Below are positions 23,089 through 31,077 of a stretch of 64,000 nucleotides of DNA, one piece after another. Each line of letters opens with the position of its first letter. Within the stretch, counting starts at the first letter, position 1. The notes beneath the pieces are model-generated. The model saw only the letters and a list, made by a program, of their open reading frames with translations. It was not told the origin of the DNA and did no database searches. A program made the translations under genes and the position numbers. Source of the stretch: Plantibacter sp050587525 (GTDB taxonomy: Bacteria > Actinomycetota > Actinomycetes > Actinomycetales > Microbacteriaceae); contig NZ_JBOBFT010000002.1 in assembly GCF_050587525.1 (NCBI RefSeq), positions 248,001 to 312,000 on the forward strand, in the 5' to 3' direction.

Positions 23089-25013
23089 GCAGCATCCTCG
23101 GCCGGCTCGAACGGGCCCGCTCGAACAAGAAGATCACGGTCCTCTCGATCGTCGGCATCATCCTCGTGCCGCTCGTCATCGCAGGCATCCTCGTGTGGGC
23201 GCTGTGGAACCCGCAGGACCGTCTCGGTCAGGTGACCGCGGCCATCGTGAACAACGACAAGCCCGTCACGCTCAACGGGCAGATGGTGCCGCTCGGCCGC
23301 CAACTGTCCGCCGGGCTCGTCGACGGCGACACGAAGACCAACTACACGTGGGTCATCACGGACGCCGCCGATGCGAAAGCCGGGATGAAGAGCGGTCAGT
23401 ACACCGCCGTGGTCACGATCCCGAAGAACTTCTCCGCCGCCGCGACGTCCTTCTCCGGGAAGGCCGCAGACGCGGAGAAGGCACGAATCGATGTCACGAC
23501 GAGCGACAAGAGCAAACTCGTCGACGATGCGATCACGCAGACCATCACTTCGACGGCCGCGACCGTCATGGGCCGCCAGCTGACGACGACGTACCTCGAC
23601 AACGTCTACGTCGGCTTCAACACCCTCAACGACCAGCTCGGTGAAGCCGCGGACGGCGCGGCCAAACTGTCCGAGGGCGGACTCTCGCTCGCGGACGCCT
23701 CACGTCAGCTCGCCGACGGCACGACCAAACTCGCGGGCGGTGCCGGTGATCTCTCGAACGGTGCTGCGCAGCTGAGCGATGGGACGAACCAGCTCGCGAA
23801 CGGGCTCGCGCAGCTGAATGCGGGTGTCCCCGCGCTTGCCGACGGCGCGAATCAAGTCGCCGGTGGCGCATCCGGTCTTGCAGCGGCAGCCGCTGGGACA
23901 CAACAGATAACCGGCAAGCTCGATCAGCAGTTGCAAGCCCTCGCGAAGAAGTGTGTTCCGCCCGACGTCACGCTGGACGCCGACACGTGCACGGCGATTC
24001 TGACGGCTGCCGGCACAAGCGCTGCGGTCATGAACGGCACGGGCACGACTGAAGCCGACTACCCCGGAACCACGTCGCTCGCGTCCAAGACGCAGGAATT
24101 CGCTAGCGGCGCCCAGACCTTCGCCAGCTCCATCCCGACTGTCCAGGACGGGATCTCCCAGCTGTCCTCCGCAGCAGCGCAGCTCGCCACGGGCACGTCG
24201 ACCCTCGCGGGTGGAGCCGCGGACCTCGCGACGGGCGCGAAGGGTCTCGCCGACGGCACGACGCAGCTCGCCGACGGCACCGGCACCCTGAGCGGCGGCA
24301 TCACCTCGCTGACGGCCGGCCTCAAGACGGCCGTCGACCAGCTGCCGACGTACTCCTCGTCCGATCGTCAGAACCTCTCGAAGGTCGTCGCGGACCCGGT
24401 GAGCGCCGGGACGCCGTCGATCGAGCTCGGCAAGAACAGCGCACCGTTCTACGCATCGCTCGCCCTGTGGCTGGGCGCCCTCGCGACGTTCCTCGTGCTC
24501 CGTTCCGTCCCGACGTCGACGCTCGGCTCCACGCGCTCGTCGTTCCGTCTGGCGCTGCGCTCGTTCGCCCCTGCGGGTGCGGTCGGCATGCTCCAGGGCC
24601 TGCTCGTGGCCGTCATCCTCGCTCCGCTGCTCGAGTTGAACGCGGGGGCGTGGTTCGGCTTCGCCGGCGTCGCGGTCCTCGCGGGTGCGGCGTTCGCTGC
24701 GACGAACCAGGCGCTCATGGCCCTGTTCGGCGGCATCGGACGCTTCATCTCGATGATCATCGCGCTCATCGGGCTGGCGACCGGCATCATCGCCACTGCT
24801 CCCCCGTTCCTCGACACCCTGCTCACGTACGTCCCGATCGCGCCGGCGCTCAACGGGATGCAGTCGATCGTGACGGGCGAGAACGGTGCGGCAGCCGCGG
24901 TGGCAGGGCTCGTGTTCTGGCTGCTCGGCTCGGTGGTGGTGACGACGCTCGCGATCGCCCGGAAGCGGACGGTCTCGATCCGACAGCTCGCGGCGACCCC
25001 AGCGCTCGCCTGA
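23085..25013 (+). CDS. YhgE/Pip-domain membrane protein 1
   Basis: The 642-residue protein has an N-terminal membrane segment (VLSIVGIILVPLVIAGILVW, about 20-42). A large outer domain follows with many short repeats of type LADGTTKLAGGA, LSDGTNQLANGL and LATGAKGLADGT, then about five C-terminal membrane segments from residue 455. This is the YhgE/Pip architecture, related to phage-infection protein Pip and the type VII component EsaA, with an ABC-2-like membrane part. Function is poorly known. It overlaps the MMPL gene by 4 bases, so the two are made together. A paralogue lies at 43952. Confidence 0.92.
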   Translation: MSSILGRLERARSNKKITVLSIVGIILVPLVIAGILVWALWNPQDRLGQVTAAIVNNDKPVTLNGQMVPLGRQLSAGLVDGDTKTNYTWVITDAADAKAGMKSGQYTAVVTIPKNFSAAATSFSGKAADAEKARIDVTTSDKSKLVDDAITQTITSTAATVMGRQLTTTYLDNVYVGFNTLNDQLGEAADGAAKLSEGGLSLADASRQLADGTTKLAGGAGDLSNGAAQLSDGTNQLANGLAQLNAGVPALADGANQVAGGASGLAAAAAGTQQITGKLDQQLQALAKKCVPPDVTLDADTCTAILTAAGTSAAVMNGTGTTEADYPGTTSLASKTQEFASGAQTFASSIPTVQDGISQLSSAAAQLATGTSTLAGGAADLATGAKGLADGTTQLADGTGTLSGGITSLTAGLKTAVDQLPTYSSSDRQNLSKVVADPVSAGTPSIELGKNSAPFYASLALWLGALATFLVLRSVPTSTLGSTRSSFRLALRSFAPAGAVGMLQGLLVAVILAPLLELNAGAWFGFAGVAVLAGAAFAATNQALMALFGGIGRFISMIIALIGLATGIIATAPPFLDTLLTYVPIAPALNGMQSIVTGENGAAAAVAGLVFWLLGSVVVTTLAIARKRTVSIRQLAATPALA

Positions 25014-25021
25014 CCACCACT

Positions 25022-25108
25022 GTTCACAACTCAGGAGCCCTTCGGCGTGTCGCCCGCGACGCGCCGAAGGGCTCCGTCGACACGCCGCGACGCTCCTGAG
25101 TTGTGAAC
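25022..25108. repeat. Palindromic element, family B
   Basis: GTTCACAACTCAGGAGC at 25022-25038 is a perfect 17-bp inverted repeat with 25092-25108. The interior holds GGCGTGTCG and CGACACGCC and a second possible hairpin around CCCTTCGGCG. It lies between converging genes (stops at 25013 and 25116). Confidence 0.87.
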
Positions 25109-25115
25109 AGGAACG

Positions 25116-25664
25116 CTACGACGACGGAGGCGCTTGGGGCGGCGAGGCGTCGGACTGCGACGCGGATGGCGCGGGCTCCGGCACGACGTACAACTCCACG
25201 TGCGTCCCCTCCGGCGCGACGAACCCTGCAGCGGGATTGCTGGCCTGCACTGTCCCCGGCTCCCCTCGCCCAGCTCCAGCGCCCGTGTCGGATCCGGGCC
25301 GGTGTTCGACCGTGAATCCGAGATCCGTCAGCTGCTTCGTCGCGTCGGCGACGCTCAGCCCGATCACCGACGGCACCGTTGCACCACCGGACGGCACGAT
25401 CGTCGGCCCCTGCAACTGCATCGTCCAGACCGTGAGTGCCACGAGGATCGCGATTGCGGAGAACACGGCCGTCCAGATCATCATGATCGGTGGTCGTCGC
25501 TGCGTCCGACCCTTCATGGGGCCGTCGGCCAGTCCGATGGAGCGTGCCCAGCCGCTGTCGTTCACGGCTTCGGTCCGTCCTACCAACTGGGCGAGCACGG
25601 CGTCATCGTCCGGCGGCGAGGGGATCTGGGACGAGGACGGCGACGCGATCATGGTTCCATCCAA
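25116..25664 (-). CDS. Single-PASTA-domain membrane protein
   Basis: The 182-residue protein has an acidic cytoplasmic N-terminus, one membrane segment (about 66-84, IWTAVFSAIAILVALTVW) and one outer PASTA domain (ATVPSVIGLSVADATKQL to EGTHVELYVVPEP). The Pro/Ser tail is disordered. PASTA domains bind muropeptides and normally occur in several copies on Ser/Thr kinases or penicillin-binding proteins. Here there is one copy and no kinase. The N-terminal VGRTEAVNDSGWARSIG stretch lies before the membrane segment. No ribosome site marks the start well, so ATG at 25652 is also possible. Confidence 0.82.
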   Translation of the reverse strand: MDGTMIASPSSSQIPSPPDDDAVLAQLVGRTEAVNDSGWARSIGLADGPMKGRTQRRPPIMMIWTAVFSAIAILVALTVWTMQLQGPTIVPSGGATVPSVIGLSVADATKQLTDLGFTVEHRPGSDTGAGAGRGEPGTVQASNPAAGFVAPEGTHVELYVVPEPAPSASQSDASPPQAPPSS

Positions 25665-25817
25665 CGCGACCGGCCGTTGCGAGAAAGTTAACGGAACGCG
25701 CCGATCGGACCAGATGATCAGCGCGGCTCAGCTCCCGTCAGCGCCGCTCAGCTCCCGTCAGCGCCGCCCGATGTCGCCACACGTGTCGCACATCTCAATC
25801 GCCTAGGCTTGTGGACC

Positions 25818-25955
25818 ATGAGCACCGATGATCAGGACCTGGCCGAGTGGGGCGAGAAGCGTCGCCGGAGGCAGCGCGTCATCGCCTGGACACTGGTGAT
25901 CGCCCTCGTGCTCGGCGCCGGCGGCGCGACCGTGCTCGGGCTCATCCTCAACTGA
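25818..25955 (+). CDS. 45-residue single-span membrane protein
   Basis: The short frame encodes MSTDDQDLAEWGEKRRRRQR, then one hydrophobic helix (VIAWTLVIALVLGAGGATVL) ending GLILN. The acidic head, basic stop-transfer cluster and single helix are typical of real small membrane proteins. No ribosome site precedes the ATG, but a TAGGCT box ends 9 bases before it, as expected for a leaderless transcript. Function is unknown. Confidence 0.6.
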   Translation: MSTDDQDLAEWGEKRRRRQRVIAWTLVIALVLGAGGATVLGLILN

Positions 25956-26011
25956 CCCGGCGGACGGACTGAGTCCGGCCACCGAGCCCTCCGAGCCGCC
26001 GCCCGCGGCGA

Positions 26012-26938
26012 CTAGCGCGCCGGCAGGATCTGCTTGCCGATGAGCGCTTCCAGCTGCGCCCAGATCGAGGCGCCGACGGCTTCGTCGACGGTGACCTTCG
26101 CCGGGGTCGCGAGAACGGGCTCGCCCTTCGTCATGAAGCGCGGTCCGAAGAACGATCCGCCGACGGCTGCCGGATCGGTGACCGCACGAACGGTCGGCTG
26201 CGCGCCGCGGTCCTTCCCCTGCGCGAACGGCTGCTGCAGCGTGTCGAAGAACCTGGTGCCCCTGGACGGTTCGTTCACGCCTGGCACGCGCGGGCTCAGG
26301 CCGGAGATCGCGAACCCGGGGTGCGCGACCGAGGCACGTACCCCGCTGCCCGATGCCTGCAGGCGTCGGTCGAGTTCGTAACCGAGCGCCGACAGGGCGA
26401 TCTTCGACTGCGCGTACGCCTGCCATCCGCTGTAGCGGTTCCGGAGTTCGAGGTCCTGGAGCCGGAGTTTCACGAGCAGGGTGGAGAGGCTGCCGAGCAT
26501 CACGACGCGCGATCCGGCCGTCTGCTCGAGGAGCGGGAGGACGTGCGGCAGCAGAGCCGCGTGCCCGACGACGTTGGTGCCGAAGACGAGCTCGATCCCG
26601 TCGATCGTCTCCTCGCGGTGCTTCGGGAAGTGCACGATGCCGGCGTTCGCGACGAACGCGTCGAGGCGAGGCAGGCGTGCGAGGCGCTCTCCCGCCGTCT
26701 GTGCGGAGGCGAGCGACGAGGTGTCGAGTGGGACGTGCGTGAGCTGCGCCCCCGGGACGCGTCCGCGGATCGCGCGGATGGCCGCTGCCGCTTTGTCCTC
26801 GTTGCGGCAGGCGAGCACGACATGCGCACCGGCCCGTGCGAGTTGGTAGCTCGTCCAGAAGCCGAGGCCGGCGTTCGCGCCGGTCACGGCGACCACTCGG
26901 CCGGTCTGGTCGGGCAGGGAGTCCACGTTCCACGTCAT
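26012..26938 (-). CDS. Short-chain dehydrogenase/reductase
   Basis: The 308-residue protein has the NAD(P)-binding motif VTGANAGLG, the VANAG strand motif and the active site YAQSK. It has the long C-terminal part of the retinol-dehydrogenase-like (RDH) branch (PRVPGVNEPSRGT, FFDTLQQPFAQG). The usual family start MTWNVDSLPDQTG is used; an ATG six codons earlier (26956) has GAGGG upstream and may be the true start. The substrate is unknown. Chorismate mutase lies upstream in the same direction after 164 bases. Confidence 0.87.
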   Translation of the reverse strand: MTWNVDSLPDQTGRVVAVTGANAGLGFWTSYQLARAGAHVVLACRNEDKAAAAIRAIRGRVPGAQLTHVPLDTSSLASAQTAGERLARLPRLDAFVANAGIVHFPKHREETIDGIELVFGTNVVGHAALLPHVLPLLEQTAGSRVVMLGSLSTLLVKLRLQDLELRNRYSGWQAYAQSKIALSALGYELDRRLQASGSGVRASVAHPGFAISGLSPRVPGVNEPSRGTRFFDTLQQPFAQGKDRGAQPTVRAVTDPAAVGGSFFGPRFMTKGEPVLATPAKVTVDEAVGASIWAQLEALIGKQILPAR

Positions 26939-27102
26939 GACTTCATCATTCCGCATGGACCCTCGCAAAACTCGCAAGCTCAGCAAGTGTCCAGCATCGG
27001 CATCGTCGTGGGCGGCGACCGGGTCAGGTTCAGAGTCGGCATCCGCCATCGGCAACAGCGATGCTCCAGCACTGGCTGCGACGCGCTCGCGCCGCGACGG
27101 GG

Positions 27103-27426
27103 TCAGCGTCCGGCGGAGCCCTCTGCGAGCTGTTCGTGGTGGTGGATGACCTCCGCCACAACGAAGTTGAACCACTTCTCGGCGAAGGCGGGATCCAGGT
27201 GCGATTCCTCCGCGAGCGCGCGGAGGCGGGCGATCTGGCGCTTCTCGCGCTCCGGGTCACTCGCGGGCATCCCGAACTCGGCCTTCAGCGCGCCGACCTC
27301 CTGCGTGCACTTGAAGCGTTCCGCGAGCAAGTGGATGAGGGCGGCGTCGATGTTGTCGATGCTGCTGCGCAGACGCCCCAGGCGGACGGACGGGTCGGTG
27401 GCTGGGGTGGGGTCGGTCGCACTCAT
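27103..27426 (-). CDS. Chorismate mutase, AroQ type
   Basis: The 107-residue all-helical protein has the AroQ pattern: LRSSIDNIDAALIHLLAERF, then the catalytic-helix region VGALKAEFGMPASDPEREKR, and a C-terminal helix FNFVVAEVIHHHEQLAE. It converts chorismate to prephenate for Phe and Tyr synthesis in the cytoplasm. Conserved Arg, Lys, Asp and Arg (RLRSSID, K, SDPEREKR) are in place. It has no signal peptide, unlike secreted AroQ gamma enzymes. It is divergent from the TetR gene at 27525. Confidence 0.9.
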   Translation of the reverse strand: MSATDPTPATDPSVRLGRLRSSIDNIDAALIHLLAERFKCTQEVGALKAEFGMPASDPEREKRQIARLRALAEESHLDPAFAEKWFNFVVAEVIHHHEQLAEGSAGR

Positions 27427-27524
27427 GTCAGCACTCTAGCAACGCCGCGCGACGTGACCCTCCGAGAACCGCCTGCTCGTGCACGCCTGCTCGCACAATC
27501 GAGGCCACCGGGCATACTGGGACG

Positions 27525-28157
27525 ATGGACGACAGCGAGCGCCGGCCCGTCGGGCGGCCGCGATCCCTCACCGACGAGCGGGTCGCGGACGCGATCATCG
27601 CTTGCGGGTTCACGGATCTGAAGGCCGTCGACGTCGCCGAGCGGCTCGCCGTGAATCCCGCAACCCTCTACCGCCATGTGTCGGGTCACGCGGAGATGGT
27701 CGACCTCGCGGTGTCGCGGCTGGTCAGTACGACCGATTGGCCGACGATCGAGGGCGATTGGCGCGAGTACCTCGAGACCGTCACCTGGACGCTGTGGCAT
27801 CTCGTGCGTTCGCATCCCGGTCTCGCGACGGCGTCCCCCGCGGTCGGCATCACGAATCCGCAGCTCATGGCGTTGTACAGCGGCATCTGCCTCGATCTCA
27901 TCGCGGCCGGTTTCGCTCCGGCCGATGCGGGCCTCGCCGTCGACTTCGTTCTGGATCTCGCGATCGACAGTCTCAAGATGCGCGAGACGCTCGCTGCACA
28001 AGCGGCTGCCGACCCGACTGTGGAGACCTGGTACCGCAACCTCGACGAGGGGCTCGCGGAGGCGATGCGGGAGTCCATGCACGGCGATCCGGCGACGTGG
28101 TTCGGTCGGAAGCTCGAGGTCGCACTCGACGGGATCGAGCACGTCCTCGCCCCCTGA
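27525..28157 (+). CDS. TetR-family transcriptional regulator
   Basis: The 210-residue protein has an N-terminal helix-turn-helix (ERVADAIIACGF, VDVAERLAVNPATLYRHVSG) and a C-terminal domain resembling TetR_C types (WREYLETVTWTLWHLVRSHPG). A CATACT box ends 7 bases before the ATG and no ribosome site is seen, so the transcript may be leaderless. Neighbours give no clear target; the gene converges with the FtsX-type permease across a family A palindrome. Confidence 0.88.
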   Translation: MDDSERRPVGRPRSLTDERVADAIIACGFTDLKAVDVAERLAVNPATLYRHVSGHAEMVDLAVSRLVSTTDWPTIEGDWREYLETVTWTLWHLVRSHPGLATASPAVGITNPQLMALYSGICLDLIAAGFAPADAGLAVDFVLDLAIDSLKMRETLAAQAAADPTVETWYRNLDEGLAEAMRESMHGDPATWFGRKLEVALDGIEHVLAP

Positions 28158-28165
28158 ACGGTGTG

Positions 28166-28256
28166 CAGAATTCAGGAAGATCTTCAGAATTCAGGATGAT
28201 CGATCGGCGCGCCGAGGCCGGATCGTCCTGCATTGTGCGGATGTTCCTGAATTGTG
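28166..28256. repeat. Nested palindromic element, family A
   Basis: Two CAGAATTCAGGA units (28166-28177, 28185-28196) face TCCTGCATTGTG (28226-28237) and TCCTGAATTGTG (28245-28256). The arms are slightly decayed compared with the 1125 and 40008 copies. It separates converging genes with stops at 28157 and 28284. Confidence 0.83.
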
Positions 28257-28283
28257 CAACCACCGGAGGGACGGGGCGGCGGC

Positions 28284-29756
28284 TCAGAGACGGTCGGGGG
28301 CACGCAGGACCGCGGTCAGGACGGGCCGGGTGGCGCGCAGCGCGAGCCAGACGAGCCCGATGCCGGCCGCCAAGCACCCGGCGATGACGAGGAGCGAGAG
28401 CGGCGCGACGATGAGCGTCATGCCGGCCAGCGGGAGCACGAGCAACGCACCGATGAGCGCCGACCCGATCGAGACGGTTCGCAACGGCAGGAGGATCGCC
28501 CGTGACCTCGCCCGCTCCATCGCCTCCCTGGGCACCCCCAGCCGGTCGAGGCTCACGTACAGCTCGCGCCGGTCGAGGATCGCGGAGGCCTGATTGACCC
28601 CGACCGAGCATGCCACCATCACGAAGGACGCGGCCAGGGTGATGAGGATGCCGGTGCGGATGTCGGCGACGAGCACGATGCTCTCCCGGTCCATCCCCGA
28701 GCCGCCGGCCATGTCCGCGAGTGCGATGCCGGTGCCGGCGACCACGGCGACGAAGCTCGTCATCGCCACACCGCTCACCTGTCGCCACGCGGCCTTCGGG
28801 GACTCGAGGATGCCGCGGGCGGCGATGAGCCGTTCAGCGGTCTTCGCCCGTGAGAGCGCGACGCGTCCGACGATGCGGATCGCGAACGGCCCGATCAGGT
28901 TGAGCACCGCGACGCCGGCGGCGAAGGCGAGGCCGATCACGGTGATGATCGCGACGATGCTGCCGAGACCGCCGATCGCAGAGAGCGCCGCGTAGCCGAT
29001 CACGACGACCGCGGCGCCGAGGACGATCCGCAGCCAGTGCACCTTCGGCGCCTGTTGCCTGGTCCGCACCCCGAGTGGCGTGAGGTTCACTACACGCAGG
29101 CCGATCGCGGCGCTGACGGCGGCGAGCACGGCGATCCCGAGGACCACGGCCGCGAGGATCGGGAAGCCCACCCACACGGCGACCGGCCCGATCAGTGCCC
29201 CGCCGAACGGCAGCAGCCCGACGAGCGGCATCGTGACCGCATAGAGCACGGCGCCGACGACAGCTCCCATGAGCGCGATGGCCGATGACTCGAGGATTGT
29301 CATCCTGGTGACGGCCGACGGCGTCGCGCCCAGGAGGCGCAGCGTCGAGAGCCGGTCGTCGCGGCGTCGCGCGGACAGGCGGGCTGCGGCTCCGCCGAGC
29401 GCACCGAGCGGCACGAGCAGCAGCGCGAGCGCGAGCACGCTGAGGAACTGGTACGCCGGTGCGATGTCGCTGTCCCACCGCCAGAACATGAGCGCGCCGC
29501 CGAGGACGATGAGGACGAGTGCTGACGTGACCGCGAATGCGACGGCGGGCAGCAGGATGGTCGCGAGGCTCTGCGCGCTCGGCCGCGACAGCAGCCAGGT
29601 GAGGCGGACGATGGGAGTGCGCCCCGTCCCCCGCGGCGCTCCGCCCGTGAACCGTCGGGCGGGCCCGGCGGTCGGCCGATGCGGCGGATGCGGCGGTTGG
29701 GAGTGCGGTTGCGCGCCGTTCGAAGCGCTCTGAGGCTGGGTCTCGTGGCCGATCAC
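28284..29756 (-). CDS. FtsX-family ABC transporter permease
   Basis: The 490-residue protein has about ten membrane segments and two FtsX-like modules, the first including RRRDDRLSTLRLLGATPSAV, the standard coupling-loop motif. A 40-residue His/Pro/Gln-rich lead precedes the first segment. The GTG start at 29756 overlaps the ATPase stop (GTGA). With that ATPase it forms a two-gene exporter or lantibiotic-resistance type system. The substrate is unknown. Confidence 0.88.
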   Translation of the reverse strand: MIGHETQPQSASNGAQPHSQPPHPPHRPTAGPARRFTGGAPRGTGRTPIVRLTWLLSRPSAQSLATILLPAVAFAVTSALVLIVLGGALMFWRWDSDIAPAYQFLSVLALALLLVPLGALGGAAARLSARRRDDRLSTLRLLGATPSAVTRMTILESSAIALMGAVVGAVLYAVTMPLVGLLPFGGALIGPVAVWVGFPILAAVVLGIAVLAAVSAAIGLRVVNLTPLGVRTRQQAPKVHWLRIVLGAAVVVIGYAALSAIGGLGSIVAIITVIGLAFAAGVAVLNLIGPFAIRIVGRVALSRAKTAERLIAARGILESPKAAWRQVSGVAMTSFVAVVAGTGIALADMAGGSGMDRESIVLVADIRTGILITLAASFVMVACSVGVNQASAILDRRELYVSLDRLGVPREAMERARSRAILLPLRTVSIGSALIGALLVLPLAGMTLIVAPLSLLVIAGCLAAGIGLVWLALRATRPVLTAVLRAPDRL

Positions 29757-30907
29757 GCGGCCGCGCCCTTGCGGCGGTACTGGGCGAACGCGCCGAGCGA
29801 CATCGCATCGAATCCCCAGCCGGCGCCGAGGAACCGGATGCCGGAGGTCTTGGTGTCGGCGCGGGCAGCGCCGGAGACGGAAGGGGCGCTGCCGGCATGG
29901 CCTGCGTCGGCTGCGTTGGCTGCATCGGCTGCATCGAGCAGACCCGTGCCCTCGAATCCGGACGCCGAGCCGTTCACATGGCGGGCAGCGGAGACCTGAG
30001 CGAACGGCTGCGGTGACGAGGAATCGATGAGCTCGGCTGCGGCGCCTGCCATGACTGCGGCCGACTGCGTCGTTCCGCCCGTCGACGGAATCGGCGGGAT
30101 GCCAGGTGGCTGCACCGAGGGCATCGGCGCCTGCGTCGGCATGGACTGAGCTGCCTGCCGCGGCCCGTACTGGCCGGCCGGCTGCGGCGCCCATCCGATG
30201 TTCGCCCCGCCCGTCGCCGCGTTCCGCGGCGCCCCCTCGATGCGGCCGTCGCGGAGACGGATCGTGCGCGAGCATCGTGCGGCGACGGTTTCGTCGTGCG
30301 TGACGAGGACGAGCGTGCGGCCCTGACCGGTCGTGGCGTGGAGGAGCGCGCCCATGACGTCAGCGGAGGTCTGCGAGTCGAGGGCGCCGGTGGGTTCATC
30401 GGCGAACACGACCGATGCGCCCGTCACCTGTGCGCGGGCGATGGCGACGCGCTGCGCCTGACCGCCGCTGAGCTCTCCGATGCGACGCTGCTCCATCCCG
30501 GCGAGACCGAGGGCGGCGAGCCAGCCGGCCGCGTGCTGTTCGGCCGTCTTGCGAGGCACGCCGTTCAGCATGAGTGCGAGGGCGACATTCTCGACGGCTG
30601 TCAGCTCCGGGACGAGCAGGCCCTGCTGGAACACGAACCCGAACGCCTCTCGACGCAACTGCGAGCGTCGTCGTTCACCCAGTTCATCGATGCGGAGCTG
30701 GCCGGTCGGCGAGGTGAAGGAGATCGTACCGCCGTCGGGACCGATGATGCCGGCCAGGCAGTGCAGGAGAGTCGTCTTCCCGGAGCCGGACGCTCCCATG
30801 ATGGCGACGGACTCCCCCGCCGTGATGTCGAGGTCGACTCCGGCGAGCGCGAACGTGGTCCCGTACTGCTTGACGAGTGAGCGTGCGGAGAGGATGGGAG
30901 TGTTCAT
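29753..30907 (-). CDS. ABC transporter ATP-binding protein with long C-terminal extension
   Basis: The ATPase core (residues about 1-225) has Walker A GASGSGKTT, Q-loop VFQQGLLVPELT, signature LSGGQAQRVAIARAQV, Walker B VVFADEPTGALD and H-loop VTHDE, all intact and of the MacB/FtsE group. Beyond it lies a 150-residue Ala/Pro/Gln-rich extension with no recognised fold (for example AQSMPTQAPMPSVQPPGIPP), ending FAQYRRKGAAA. ATG at 30907 has GGAA 7 bases upstream. It pairs with the permease at 28284 through a GTGA overlap. Confidence 0.9.
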   Translation of the reverse strand: MNTPILSARSLVKQYGTTFALAGVDLDITAGESVAIMGASGSGKTTLLHCLAGIIGPDGGTISFTSPTGQLRIDELGERRRSQLRREAFGFVFQQGLLVPELTAVENVALALMLNGVPRKTAEQHAAGWLAALGLAGMEQRRIGELSGGQAQRVAIARAQVTGASVVFADEPTGALDSQTSADVMGALLHATTGQGRTLVLVTHDETVAARCSRTIRLRDGRIEGAPRNAATGGANIGWAPQPAGQYGPRQAAQSMPTQAPMPSVQPPGIPPIPSTGGTTQSAAVMAGAAAELIDSSSPQPFAQVSAARHVNGSASGFEGTGLLDAADAANAADAGHAGSAPSVSGAARADTKTSGIRFLGAGWGFDAMSLGAFAQYRRKGAAA

Positions 30908-31077
30908 GGTTTCCATCGTGCTCGGGTGCACCGATCCGCACATCCCGCTGCCGGACCAACCCCGCGGATGACGGGTCATCCTCTGGTACGACCCGTATGC
31001 GACAGATGCATGACACGGCGCACGGCCGACCGGCGCGCCCCGGATGGCCGTCACGCCCACGGCAATACCCTGACCTC

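Noticed and set aside
29757..30275. N-terminal extension of the FtsX-type permease frame beyond GTG 29756
   Set aside because: The added residues are Arg-rich antisense-like sequence overlapping the ATPase gene, whereas GTG 29756 gives the usual coupled overlap.
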